A DNA stretch of 64,000 nt from Nonomuraea sp. PA05 (GTDB lineage: Bacteria > Actinomycetota > Actinomycetes > Streptosporangiales > Streptosporangiaceae). The notes under the pieces are model-generated. The model worked only from the letters and a program-made list of their open reading frames with translations. It made no database searches and was not told the origin of the DNA. Where the stretch lies: contig NZ_VSEY01000044.1 of the NCBI RefSeq assembly GCF_008086045.1, forward strand, positions 53,328-117,327, in the 5' to 3' direction. Position numbers and translations under genes: made by a program. This document shows positions 1 through 7,946 of the stretch, piece after piece. The number at the start of each line of letters is the position of its first letter. Position 1 is the first letter of the stretch.

Positions 1-857
1 CCGGCGGACATCCCCTGGACGAGGTAACGCTGGATGAAGGCGAAGACGAGGACGACGGGCAGTGCGGCGACGACGCCGCCGGCGGCGAGGGCGCCGAAGT
101 CGACGCTGTTCTCGCCGAGGTTGTAGGCCAGGCCCACGGGCACGGTGAACTTCTCCTGGTCGTTGATGAACATGAGGGCGAAAAGGAAGTTGTTCCAGCT
201 GTGGATGAAGGCGAACGAGCCGACCGCGACCAGCGCGGGCCGCAGCAGGGGCAGCACGATGGCCAGGAAGCCGCGCAGCCGGCTGCAGCCGTCCACCCAG
301 GCGGCCTGCTCCAGCTCGTACGGGATGTTGCGGATGAAGCCGCTGATCAGGATGAGCGAGAGCGGGAGCTGGAAGACCGTCTCGGCGATGACGAGGCTCC
401 ACAGCGAGTTCGTCAGGCTGAGCGTGCGGAAGATCTCGAACAGCGGGATGATCATCAGGGCGCCGGGGATGAACTGCGTGCAGAGCATCCCCACCATGAA
501 CGCGCCCTTGCCGCGGAAGTTGTAGCGGGCCAGCGCGTAGCCGCCGGCCAGCGCCACCACCGTGGTCGCGACCAGCGAGGCGACGCCGACCATCAGGCTG
601 TTCTGGAAGAAGACGGCGAAGCCCATCCCGTTCCAGACCGTGTCGAAGTGCTGGAGGGTGATCGGCCACGGGAAGATCGCCGTCGAGCCGGCCGGGCGGA
701 AGGCGAAGACCAGCATCCAGTAGAACGGCACCAGTGTGAACAGCAGGTACAGGGCCAGCGGCAGGTAGATCTGCCAGCGCGGCACCCGGTTGCCCGGCGC
801 GCTCTGCGGGCTCTGGCGTTGCGGGGCGGCCACGGGCCGTTCGGCGACCACGGTCAT
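1..857 (-). CDS. Carbohydrate ABC transporter permease, MalG type (3' end cut by window edge)
   Basis: Inner subunit of a sugar ABC importer. Translating the reverse strand from the ATG at 857 gives about 285 residues: a short Pro/Gln-rich cytoplasmic N-terminus, a first membrane helix near residues 32-50, and the EAA loop that docks on the ATPase (EQAAWVDGCSRLRGF, about residue 185-200). It ends at GMSAG, a few residues short of the usual MalG C-terminus, so only the last residues lie outside the window. The start overlaps the stop of the upstream permease as ATGA, indicating translational coupling. The solute-binding protein and any glycosidase are not on this side and may lie beyond the left edge. 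Family assignment is secure; the substrate is unknown. Confidence 0.9.
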   Translation of the reverse strand, partial: MTVVAERPVAAPQRQSPQSAPGNRVPRWQIYLPLALYLLFTLVPFYWMLVFAFRPAGSTAIFPWPITLQHFDTVWNGMGFAVFFQNSLMVGVASLVATTVVALAGGYALARYNFRGKGAFMVGMLCTQFIPGALMIIPLFEIFRTLSLTNSLWSLVIAETVFQLPLSLILISGFIRNIPYELEQAAWVDGCSRLRGFLAIVLPLLRPALVAVGSFAFIHSWNNFLFALMFINDQEKFTVPVGLAYNLGENSVDFGALAAGGVVAALPVVLVFAFIQRYLVQGMSA

Positions 858-1768
858 GACTTCGCTCCGAACTTGCTCAGGCGCAGGTAGGCGATCGAGA
901 AGAAGGTCAGGATGAGGAACGCCACGGTGGTCAGCGCGGTGGCGTAGCCGAAGTCGTGCGACTGGGCGGCCAGTGAGGCCACGTACAGCGGCAGGGTGGT
1001 GGTCTGGTGGGCGGGGCCGCCGCCGGTCAGCGTGTAGAGCAGGTCGACGTTGTTGAACTCCCACACGCAGCGCAGCAGCGTGGACAGGATGATCGCGTCG
1101 CGCAGGTGCGGCAGCGTGATGTGGAAGAAGCGGCGCGTCCGGCTGGCGCCGTCCACGGAGGCGGCCTCGTACAGCTCCTTCGACACCGACTGCAGGTCGG
1201 CCAGGAGCAGGATCGCGAAGAACGGCACGCCGCGCCACAGCTCGGCCACCACCGCGGCCCAGAACACGGTGTCCGGGTTCGCCAGCGGGGCGGCGCCGTA
1301 CTCGATGAGGCCCAGGTCGGCGAGATAGCGCGAGACGCCGGTGAACGGGTTGTAGAGCAGCACCCAGATCGCGGTGGTGAGCACGCCGGAGACCGCCCAC
1401 GGCGAGAAGACCAGCGCCCGCGAGATCGCCCGCCCGATGAAGCTCTCGTTGACGATCAGCGCGAGCGCCAGGCCCAGCAGGAACTGCAGCACGACCTCGA
1501 CGGCCACCCACTTGAGACTGAAGCCGAGGCTCTGCCAGAAGATCGGGTCCTCGAACAGCAGCCTGCGGAAGTTCTCCAGCCCGGCGAAGCCGTTGTCCCA
1601 GGGCTGGGTCACGTTGTAGTGCTGCAGGCTGTAGTACAGGACGCTGAGCATCGGGTAGACGAGGAACCCGAGCATCGCCACGACCGAGGGTGCGATCAGC
1701 CAGTACGGGGTCAGCGTGCCTGCTCGGCGGGGTCTTGGGCGGGGCGGGGGCGCCGAGACGACGGCCAC
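854..1768 (-). CDS. Carbohydrate ABC transporter permease, MalF type
   Basis: A 304-residue integral membrane permease, normal length for MalF/UgpA-like subunits. An Arg/Pro-rich N-terminus (to about residue 20) precedes six predicted helices. The EAA loop reads YEAASVDGASRTRRFFHITLP (first half at about residue 200), the ATPase contact. The GTG start is supported by an AAGGAG Shine-Dalgarno about 9 bases upstream (complement of 1776-1781). It is the first gene of the leftward operon and lies directly downstream of a LacI-type operator, so repression by the divergent LacI protein is the simple reading. Unusually, no solute-binding protein precedes it. Confidence 0.93.
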   Translation of the reverse strand: MAVVSAPPPRPRPRRAGTLTPYWLIAPSVVAMLGFLVYPMLSVLYYSLQHYNVTQPWDNGFAGLENFRRLLFEDPIFWQSLGFSLKWVAVEVVLQFLLGLALALIVNESFIGRAISRALVFSPWAVSGVLTTAIWVLLYNPFTGVSRYLADLGLIEYGAAPLANPDTVFWAAVVAELWRGVPFFAILLLADLQSVSKELYEAASVDGASRTRRFFHITLPHLRDAIILSTLLRCVWEFNNVDLLYTLTGGGPAHQTTTLPLYVASLAAQSHDFGYATALTTVAFLILTFFSIAYLRLSKFGAKS

Positions 1769-1796
1769 GTAACGGACTCCTTCGCGTGGTGCCGGT

Positions 1797-1812
1797 CTGC
1801 AATCGGTTGCAG
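1797..1812. promoter_or_regulatory. LacI-family operator
   Basis: CTGCAATCGGTTGCAG is a near-perfect inverted repeat with the central CG characteristic of LacI/GalR operators. It lies between the leftward sugar-permease operon and the rightward LacI gene, so it can control both. Binding by the adjacent regulator is inferred. Confidence 0.75.
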
Positions 1813-1815
1813 GAA

Positions 1816-1841
1816 ACGTTGCGTTAGCACGCTCGCAACGT
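1816..1841. promoter_or_regulatory. Second inverted repeat in the permease/LacI intergenic region
   Basis: Arms ACGTTGCG (1816-1823) and CGCAACGT (1834-1841) are exact reverse complements separated by 10 bases. The site sits beside the LacI operator and could be a spaced auxiliary operator or part of the divergent promoters. Function is not established. Confidence 0.45.
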
Positions 1842-1951
1842 CAATGGCATGCGAACCCGGCAGGAGTCACTATCAGGGCAAACGCCGAAATTTCGAAATT
1901 TTCGCTGGCATGGCCTGGCCTAATGCCCGACCTTCGGAGCAGAGTAAGACC

Positions 1952-2959
1952 ATGACGGCCTCCGACACACCCGCCCCGCTACCCAAACTGGCGGTGATCG
2001 CCCGCGAGGCCGGGGTCTCGGTTGCAACCGTTTCCAAGGCGCTCAACGGCCGATCCGACGTCTCGCAGCACACCAGACGCCTGGTCGCCGAGGTGCTGGA
2101 ACGGCGCGGCTACCCGCGCCAGCGGGTGCGTCCCACGCGGGGCAGCATGGTCGACGTCATGCTGCAGGGCCTCGACTCGCCGTACGCGCTGGCCATCCTC
2201 GGCGGCGTCGAGGACGCGGCCTGGCGGCTCGGCGTGGATCTCATCGTCTCCGCCGTCGTCGGCCGGACCAAGAACGGCCAGCCGCCGCCAGCCTGGCTCG
2301 ACCGGATCAGCGCCAGGGACAGCGCGGGCGTCCTGCTCGTACGCACCTCGCCGACCGCCACCCAGCGGGCCTGGCTGGCCGACCACGGCATCCCCGCCGT
2401 GGTCGTCGACCCGCGGCGCAAGCCGCCGCCAGGGCTCTCGGTCGTGGCGGCGTCCAACCGGGACGGCGCCCGCGAGGCCACCGCGCACCTCATCGCCCTC
2501 GGCCACACACGCATCGCCATCATGACCGGGCGGCCGGGCGTGCCGTGCGCGATCGACCGGCTGGCCGGCTACCGGGAGGCGATGGCCGCGGCGGGGCTGG
2601 CGATCGACCCGCGCTGGGAGGTGTGCGGCTACTTCCAGCGCGACGCCGCGCTCTCCGCCACCCGCGAGCTGCTCGCCGCCGATCGGCCCACTGCCGTCTT
2701 CGCCTGCTCGGACGCGATGGCGGTCGGGGTCTACCAGGCGTTGAGCGAGCACGGGCTGCGGGTGCCGGACGACGTGAGCGTGGTCGGGTTCGACGACTCG
2801 TGGGCCGCGGCGCACGTCACGCCCGCGCTCACCACCGTCCGCCAGCCGTGGCCGGACCTGGGCTCCGTCGCGCTGACCGCGCTGCTGACGGGCGAGGCGC
2901 CGCAGCGCGTGGAGCTGCCGACCACGCTGGTGATGCGCTCCAGCACCGCGGCGGCGTGA
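1952..2959 (+). CDS. LacI-family transcriptional regulator
   Basis: A 335-residue repressor-type protein. The N-terminal helix-turn-helix and hinge helix are clear (AVIAREAGVSVATVSKALNG, about residues 13-32), followed by a type-1 periplasmic-binding-like effector domain with the usual C-terminal GFDDSWAA and TTVRQP segments. The ATG at 1952 was chosen because the family's HTH begins about 10 residues later; the reading frame is open far upstream, which is only GC-driven. It is divergent from the sugar-permease genes with a LacI-type operator between, so it is most likely their local, sugar-responsive repressor. Effector unknown. Confidence 0.93.
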   Translation: MTASDTPAPLPKLAVIAREAGVSVATVSKALNGRSDVSQHTRRLVAEVLERRGYPRQRVRPTRGSMVDVMLQGLDSPYALAILGGVEDAAWRLGVDLIVSAVVGRTKNGQPPPAWLDRISARDSAGVLLVRTSPTATQRAWLADHGIPAVVVDPRRKPPPGLSVVAASNRDGAREATAHLIALGHTRIAIMTGRPGVPCAIDRLAGYREAMAAAGLAIDPRWEVCGYFQRDAALSATRELLAADRPTAVFACSDAMAVGVYQALSEHGLRVPDDVSVVGFDDSWAAAHVTPALTTVRQPWPDLGSVALTALLTGEAPQRVELPTTLVMRSSTAAA

Positions 2960-2990
2960 GCACGCGTTGTGACACCAGGCGCGCCGGGCG

Positions 2991-3011
2991 CGTGAGCTTC
3001 ACGGGCTCACG
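2991..3011. terminator. Convergent hairpin between LacI and GNAT genes
   Basis: CGTGAGC (2991-2997) pairs with GCTCACG (3005-3011) around a 7-base loop. It sits between two converging genes and overlaps the end of the acetyltransferase gene. There is no U-tract, as is common for actinomycete terminators. Confidence 0.5.
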
Positions 3012-3442
3012 TAGTGGTGCAGCAGGGCCGGCTCGCCGGCGGCGTTGAGCCAGCCGGCGCGGCTGCTGCCGACCCTGCGCCAGCCGGAACGTTCGTAGAG
3101 CCTGATGGCGGCCGGCCCCTCCGACGAGACCTCCAGTTTGAGAGGCAGCGGCGTGGCGGCCCGGACCGTGCCGAGGAGCCGCTCGGCCACGCCTCGCCCC
3201 CGGGCGGCGGGCGTGACGAACAGGCGGCTGACCTCCAGGTCCCGGGTGAGTGCCACATGCCCGAGCACCACGCCCGCCTCGACCGCCAGCCAGGCGCCGG
3301 TCATGCCGTCCGGGGTCAGCCAGGCACCCGGATCGTCCGGCCAGTGCACGGGGTAGCGGTCGGCGGCCTGGACCTCGGCGAGGGCCTCGACGCAGGCGGC
3401 CAGGTCGTCCGTGGTTCTGGTACGGATGTTCACGACCAGCAA
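2999..3442 (-). CDS. GNAT-family N-acetyltransferase
   Basis: A protein of about 147 residues with the GNAT fold. The acetyl-CoA pyrophosphate loop is VTPAARGRGVAERLL (about residues 77-91, the R/Q-x-x-G-x-G/A motif), preceded by a beta-4-like strand and followed by a C-terminal IRLYERSGWRRVG segment typical of the family. The longest frame begins at TTG 3442; a GTG nine bases downstream (3433) is an equally plausible start. It converges with the LacI gene and stands alone. The acceptor substrate cannot be predicted. Confidence 0.85.
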   Translation of the reverse strand: MLVVNIRTRTTDDLAACVEALAEVQAADRYPVHWPDDPGAWLTPDGMTGAWLAVEAGVVLGHVALTRDLEVSRLFVTPAARGRGVAERLLGTVRAATPLPLKLEVSSEGPAAIRLYERSGWRRVGSSRAGWLNAAGEPALLHHYVSP

Positions 3443-3481
3443 GCGTAGAAGGCGGGCCGGACGGTCCCGCCCGCTACCGGA

Positions 3482-3982
3482 CTACTTGCGGCGGTCGTCG
3501 CGACGGTCGTCACGGCGATCGTCGCGCACCTGCTTCTTGGGGGCGACGACGGTGAAGGAGGCGGTGGCGGTCTTGTTCGCGACCTTGACGCTGACGGTCT
3601 TGCTGCCGGCGCGCGCCTTCGACGGGACGGTCAGCTCCTTGGTGGCGCGACCGCCCGAGAGGGAGACCTTGTAGGTCTTGCCCTCGGGGCTGGTGACGAG
3701 GGCGGTGCCGGAGGAGATGCCCTTGGCGTAGATCGTCACCTCGTAGGAAGAACCGGCGCGGACACGGCTCGGGTCGACGGCCACCTTGAGCGAGATCGCC
3801 TTGCGCTGCGCGTCCTTGTGCTTGTCGTCCTTGCGCACCTGCTTGGCCGGGGCCGAGTGCGGCGCCTTGGCGGTGGGGGCGGGCTGCGGCCGGGCGCCGT
3901 CCGCGAGGGCGGAGCCGGCGAAGGGCAGGGCGATGAGGGCCGCGCTGGCGATGGTCACGGTGAAAGGCTTGGCGAAGCGCAC
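3482..3982 (-). CDS. Secreted Ig-like-domain protein with a basic/acidic RDD tail
   Basis: I recognise no named family. From the GTG at 3982 the 166-residue product starts with a clear Sec signal peptide (basic RFAK, hydrophobic core, cleavage near GSALA/D about residue 27). A Pro/Ala/Lys-rich linker follows, then about 90 residues of predicted beta-sandwich (alternating strands from ISLKVAVDPS to ATASFTVVAP), and a charged C-terminus with three RRDD-like repeats. The frame is open to 4057, but the extra residues precede the signal peptide and are unlikely to be translated. It is probably an exported, cell-surface-associated protein. It is divergent from the secreted protease-like gene at 4380. 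Confidence 0.7.
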   Translation of the reverse strand: MRFAKPFTVTIASAALIALPFAGSALADGARPQPAPTAKAPHSAPAKQVRKDDKHKDAQRKAISLKVAVDPSRVRAGSSYEVTIYAKGISSGTALVTSPEGKTYKVSLSGGRATKELTVPSKARAGSKTVSVKVANKTATASFTVVAPKKQVRDDRRDDRRDDRRK

Positions 3983-4379
3983 TGGTAATGAATCCAATCC
4001 TGGAAGGACCTGGCCGGACCTCTGAATCCAGCCCCGAAGGTCATCCACGTCCAGCACTCTGCCGAGCGAACCTGAGAAAGGCCTGTCACGAGCCTATGAG
4101 TTGGATAAGCGCAGGTAGGAAACCCAGTGATGTGCAACACATAGATTCTCTTATGCGATTCTCAGGCTTTTACCGGATTCGCGTTCAGGATCAGCGCCCG
4201 CCTTGCGGAATGCGTTCACAGGAATGATCTTCTCAAGATCACGGGAAGATCACGGCGGCCTGTGCGCGAGCTAAACCCGGACAAAAGGGACATGAAGACA
4301 CGGTCAAGAGGGATACGTTCCTGCCTCATAGACGCACCGAACGCTCAGCGCGTTCCCGCGACGAACAAGGAGAAATCCC
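3983..4379. other. Intergenic region between two divergent secreted-protein genes
   Basis: About 400 bases with no convincing gene. It is visibly richer in A/T than its flanks. It contains a direct repeat of AGATCACGG (two copies close together near 4234-4256) and an AAGGAG ribosome-binding site at 4367-4372 for the rightward gene. The promoters of both flanking genes must lie here, but no -35/-10 pair is good enough to name. I looked for a c-di-AMP (ydaO-type) riboswitch because such leaders occur upstream of actinomycete secreted proteins, and did not find its conserved core. Confidence 0.6.
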
Positions 4380-5489
4380 TTGAAGATCAAGCACACCCTT
4401 GCTCCCATCGGCGGCGGGCTCGCCGCCGCCGCCCTGCTCGGCGCTTCCCTGGCCGGGTCCGCGCAGGCGACGGCCGACCCGCATTGGAAGTCGTCCGAGA
4501 GCGTGAGCGCGGCCAACGCCAAGGCGATCGCCCAGTTCTGGTTCGAGAACAACGGCGCCGCGCTGGAGGCCGCCACCTACGTCGAGGAGGACACGACCAA
4601 GGTCGACAAGCTCACCTCGACCGGCACCGCCACCACCGACACGAAGGCGGGCTCGGTGGCGCCGACCGGCACCACCACCTCGACCTCCAAGTCGAAGAAC
4701 GTCAACCTGCCGAAGACCATCGGCAAGGTCTTCTTCGTCGACCAGGACGGCGAGAAGCACTGGTGCTCCGCCACGTCCATCCAGGGCAAGTACGCCAACC
4801 TGGTGGCCACGGCCGGCCACTGCGTGTACGACACCGCCAACGACGAGCAGCTCATGGACAACTGGGTCTTCGTGCCCGGCTACTACCAGGGCAAGGCCCC
4901 GTGGGGCATCTACGTCGGCAAGCAGGCGTTCGTGCACTACGACTACAGCGTCTACGAGGACTACGACCGTGACTACGGCTTCGTCTCCGTCTACAACGGC
5001 GTGACGATCTCGAAGTCCACCGACACCGACTCCAGGAAGCACCACGGCTCGATCGAGGTCGAGGACGCGGGCCGCCTGGGCGACAACGTGGGCGGCCAGG
5101 GCATCTCCTGGAACCAGCCGCTCAAGAAGGCGCACTACGTCTTCGGCTACCCGCAGGCCGCGCACCCCGACGGCAACAAGCCGTTCACGGGTGTCACGCC
5201 GAAGTGGTGCTACGGCACGACCACGGCCAAGACCGTGGGCTCGGCCGCCAAGAAGATCGAGGAGCACGTCGGCCTGAAGTGCTCCATGACCGCCGGCGCG
5301 GACGGCGGCCCGTGGCTGCTCAAGTACAGCAGCGCCAAGCGGACCGGCTACCTCAACGGCGTGACCAGCAGCTTCTACGACCAGGACGAGAACGACCGGG
5401 TGGACTACATCAGCTCGCCGTACTTCGACGGCGAGACCTACAGCGTCTACACCGCCGCCTCGGCCGTCTGGTCCGGGAAGCTCGTGTAA
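4380..5489 (+). CDS. Secreted trypsin-fold protein, probable catalytically dead serine-protease homologue
   Basis: A 369-residue exported protein. TTG start, with AAGGAG seven bases upstream. It has a Sec signal peptide (cleavage near residue 30), a Thr/Ser-rich propeptide-like stretch to about residue 110, then a chymotrypsin/V8-like domain. The catalytic His is in ATAGHCVYD (about residue 145) and a candidate Asp in DRDYGFVSV (about 200). The block that should read GxSGGP reads GADGGPW (near residue 307), so Asp stands at the nucleophilic Ser position; the codons GCG GAC GGC GGC are unambiguous. It is therefore either a non-proteolytic binding protein or inactive. It is followed by a strong terminator. 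Confidence 0.82.
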   Translation: MKIKHTLAPIGGGLAAAALLGASLAGSAQATADPHWKSSESVSAANAKAIAQFWFENNGAALEAATYVEEDTTKVDKLTSTGTATTDTKAGSVAPTGTTTSTSKSKNVNLPKTIGKVFFVDQDGEKHWCSATSIQGKYANLVATAGHCVYDTANDEQLMDNWVFVPGYYQGKAPWGIYVGKQAFVHYDYSVYEDYDRDYGFVSVYNGVTISKSTDTDSRKHHGSIEVEDAGRLGDNVGGQGISWNQPLKKAHYVFGYPQAAHPDGNKPFTGVTPKWCYGTTTAKTVGSAAKKIEEHVGLKCSMTAGADGGPWLLKYSSAKRTGYLNGVTSSFYDQDENDRVDYISSPYFDGETYSVYTAASAVWSGKLV

Positions 5490-5545
5490 CAACGAAGGGA
5501 AGGGGGATGGGCTCTGGGTAGCTCTGACTGCGTCTTAAAGGGATA

Positions 5546-5576
5546 GGAAGGGCCCGGCCACGTGCCGGGTCCTTCC
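5546..5576 (+). terminator. Strong terminator hairpin after the protease-like gene
   Basis: GGAAGGGCCCGGC (5546-5558) pairs with GCCGGGTCCTTCC (5564-5576), 13 pairs with one G-T wobble and a 5-base loop. It lies 57 bases after the stop codon and isolates the gene from the two-component operon downstream. Confidence 0.8.
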
Positions 5577-5661
5577 GCGCTACCGGCGCGGGCGCGGCTC
5601 ACAGAGTTTTCACAGGCAACCCTTCATCAAACACTCATGCAGGGACGCCATCGTCACGACC

Positions 5662-6402
5662 ATGCACACGACCAGCGCGAACTTCCAGTCCGAGCCCGTG
5701 CGCCGAGCCGACGGCAGCTCGATCAACATCCTCGTCGTCGATGACGAGCCGTCCTTGACGGAGCTCCTGTCCATGGTCATGCGCCAGGAGTCCTGGGACG
5801 TCCGCTGCGCGCACAACGGCAGCGAGGCCATCAGGTCGGCGCGCGGCTTCCGGCCCGACGCGATCGTCCTGGACATCATGCTGCCCGACATGGACGGGAT
5901 CGAGTTGCTGCCCCGGCTGCGCGCCGTGCTGCCCGGCGTGCCGGTCCTGTTCCTGACCGCGAAGGACTCCGTGCAGGACCGGCTGATCGGCCTGCGCGCG
6001 GGTGCCGACGACTACGTCACCAAGCCGTTCAGCCTGGAGGAGGTCGTCATCAGGCTGCGCGGCCTGCTGCGCCGCTCGGGGGCCGCGCAGACGCCGCCCG
6101 ACGCCGGGCTCGTGGTCGGCGACCTCACGCTGGACCAGGAGACGCACGAGGTGCAGCGGGCCGGCAAGCTGATCCGGCTCACGCCGACCGAGTTCGAGCT
6201 GCTGCGCTTCCTCATGCACAACCCCGGCCGGGTGCTCAGCAAGGCGCAGATACTCGACCGGGTGTGGGCCTACGACTTCGGCGGCCAGAGCAACGTGGTC
6301 GAACTGTACATCTCCTACCTGCGTCGCAAGATCGACGCCCAGCGCAAGCCGATGATCCACACCGTGCGCGGGGTGGGGTACACGCTTCGACCGGCCGGAT
6401 GA
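5662..6402 (+). CDS. OmpR/PhoB-family response regulator
   Basis: A 246-residue two-component regulator. The receiver domain (about residues 21-140) has the acidic pair (VVDDE), the phospho-acceptor Asp in VLDIMLPD (about residue 71), the Thr in FLTAKD and Lys in VTKPF. The C-terminal winged helix (about 150-245) contains LTPTEFELLRFLM and the recognition helix VVELYISYLRRKID. It is coupled to the downstream kinase gene by an ATGA overlap at 6399-6402, so the two form one operon. Regulated genes are not shown directly; the neighbouring ABC-2 exporter is a reasonable candidate. Confidence 0.95.
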   Translation: MHTTSANFQSEPVRRADGSSINILVVDDEPSLTELLSMVMRQESWDVRCAHNGSEAIRSARGFRPDAIVLDIMLPDMDGIELLPRLRAVLPGVPVLFLTAKDSVQDRLIGLRAGADDYVTKPFSLEEVVIRLRGLLRRSGAAQTPPDAGLVVGDLTLDQETHEVQRAGKLIRLTPTEFELLRFLMHNPGRVLSKAQILDRVWAYDFGGQSNVVELYISYLRRKIDAQRKPMIHTVRGVGYTLRPAG

Positions 6403-7946
6403 CGATGTCGCTCGAGACCAAGCTGGTGGTCTCCTCGATCGCGCTGCTGGCCGTCGTCTCGACCGTCATCGCCACCGTGACGACCCTGTTCTTCAACGCC
6501 TTCCTCACCGACCGGCTCGACCTCCAGGTGTACTCCGCCGCCCACCGCTCCACGCGGACCGCGGGGCCGAGCAACCCGCCGCCCGAGGCCAGGGAGGTCA
6601 CCTTCCTGCTGACGCCGGGGCAGGCCATGGAGACGTTCGGCGCGCGCGTGCGGCAGGGCGTCATCCAGCGGGCCGCCGTGCTCACCGACCCAGGAACCGT
6701 GCAGGACGTGCCCGCGCCACCCGCCGTGGCCGCCGTGACCGGCGAGCCCGTGACCGTCAGCCTGGGGCCGCTGGGCGACTACCGGATGGTCGGCGCGCAG
6801 ACCAGGACCGGGGACACCCTGGTCGTCGGGCTGCCCCTCACCGGCATGCGCACCACGCTGACCAGGCTCATCGTCGTCGAGGCCGCGGTGACGCTGGCGG
6901 GCGTGGCGCTGATGGCCATCGCGTGCACGCTGCTCGTCCGCCACGCCGTACGGCCGCTCGGCCGGCTCGCCGCCACCGCCGCCCGCGTGTCCGAGCTGCC
7001 CCTGGCCACCGGCGACGCCGTCCGGCTGTCGCGCGTGCCCGAGGTGGACACCGACCCGCGCACCGAGATCGGACAGGTCGGCGGCGCGCTCAACCGGATG
7101 CTCGGGCACGTCGAGACGGCCTTCGCGGTGCGGCACGAGAGCGAGACGCGGCTGCGGCAGTTCATCGCGGACGCCAGCCACGAACTGCGCACCCCGCTCG
7201 CCTCGATCGTCGGCTACGCGCAACTGACCCAGCGCAGCGGCGAGCCGCACGGCCCGCAGACCGCCCACGCGCTGGGCCGCATCGGCTCCGAGGCGGGCCG
7301 GATGACCACGCTGGTGGAGGACCTGCTGCTGCTCGCCAGGCTGGACGCGGGCCGGCCGCTGGACCGGCTGGAGCTGGACCTGTCGCCGATCGTGGTCAAC
7401 GCCATCAGCGACGCGTACGCCGCCGCGCCCCGGCACCGCTGGCTCGTCAGCCTGCCCGACCAGCCCGCCCTGGTCGTCGGCGACGCCGACCGCTTGCACC
7501 AGGTCGTGACGAACCTGCTGGCCAACGCCCGCACCCACACGCCTCCCGGCACCACCGTGACGACGACCGTGCTGATGACGCCCGACCAGGTGAGCGTGCG
7601 GGTGGCCGACGACGGGCCCGGCATCCCCGCGCACGTGCTGCCGCACGTCTTCGGCAGGTTCGCGCGGGGCGACGGGTCACGGTCCCGGCTGGCCGGGGGC
7701 AGCGGGCTCGGCCTGGCCATCGTGTCGGCGGTCGCGGCGGCGCACGACGGGCGGGTCGAGGTGACCAGCGCGCCGGGCGACACCGTGTTCACACTGCACC
7801 TGCCCGCCTCACGCGAGCATGGCTCGTCCGGCGAGAACGGCACCTCACGCGAGCAGGTCCCGTCTGGCGAAGGCGGCGCTGCCGGTGGCCACGAGCCCGG
7901 CGGCGACCAGGACGAAACCGGCGGGAGCCACGAAACCCGGCGATAG
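6399..7946 (+). CDS. Two-component sensor histidine kinase with extended C-terminal tail
   Basis: A 515-residue membrane kinase. Helix one is at about residues 10-32, an extracytoplasmic sensor region follows to about 150, then helix two, a HAMP linker and a HisKA domain with the phospho-acceptor His in DASHELRTPLAS (about residue 261). The ATP-binding domain shows the N box (NLLANARTHT), G1 (DDGPGIP), F and G2 (GGSGLGLAIV) motifs. The domain ends near residue 471 (FTLHLPAS); the remaining 45 residues are a Gly/Ser/Glu-rich tail that exists only where the gene runs into the 3' end of the opposing ABC permease gene. The ATG at 6399 overlaps the regulator's stop. Confidence 0.94.
   Translation: MTMSLETKLVVSSIALLAVVSTVIATVTTLFFNAFLTDRLDLQVYSAAHRSTRTAGPSNPPPEAREVTFLLTPGQAMETFGARVRQGVIQRAAVLTDPGTVQDVPAPPAVAAVTGEPVTVSLGPLGDYRMVGAQTRTGDTLVVGLPLTGMRTTLTRLIVVEAAVTLAGVALMAIACTLLVRHAVRPLGRLAATAARVSELPLATGDAVRLSRVPEVDTDPRTEIGQVGGALNRMLGHVETAFAVRHESETRLRQFIADASHELRTPLASIVGYAQLTQRSGEPHGPQTAHALGRIGSEAGRMTTLVEDLLLLARLDAGRPLDRLELDLSPIVVNAISDAYAAAPRHRWLVSLPDQPALVVGDADRLHQVVTNLLANARTHTPPGTTVTTTVLMTPDQVSVRVADDGPGIPAHVLPHVFGRFARGDGSRSRLAGGSGLGLAIVSAVAAAHDGRVEVTSAPGDTVFTLHLPASREHGSSGENGTSREQVPSGEGGAAGGHEPGGDQDETGGSHETRR

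Noticed and set aside
1007..1951. Long N-terminal extension of the LacI gene
   Set aside because: The frame is open but antisense to the sugar-permease gene; the HTH defines the start at 1952.
3983..4379. c-di-AMP (ydaO-type) riboswitch leader of a secreted-protein gene
   Set aside because: Neither strand shows the conserved core of that riboswitch; only generic A/T-rich spacer and a short direct repeat are present.
4326..5492. A 388-codon reverse-strand frame over the protease-like gene
   Set aside because: It is a Gly/Val/Arg-skewed shadow; the forward frame has a ribosome-binding site, signal peptide and trypsin-fold motifs.
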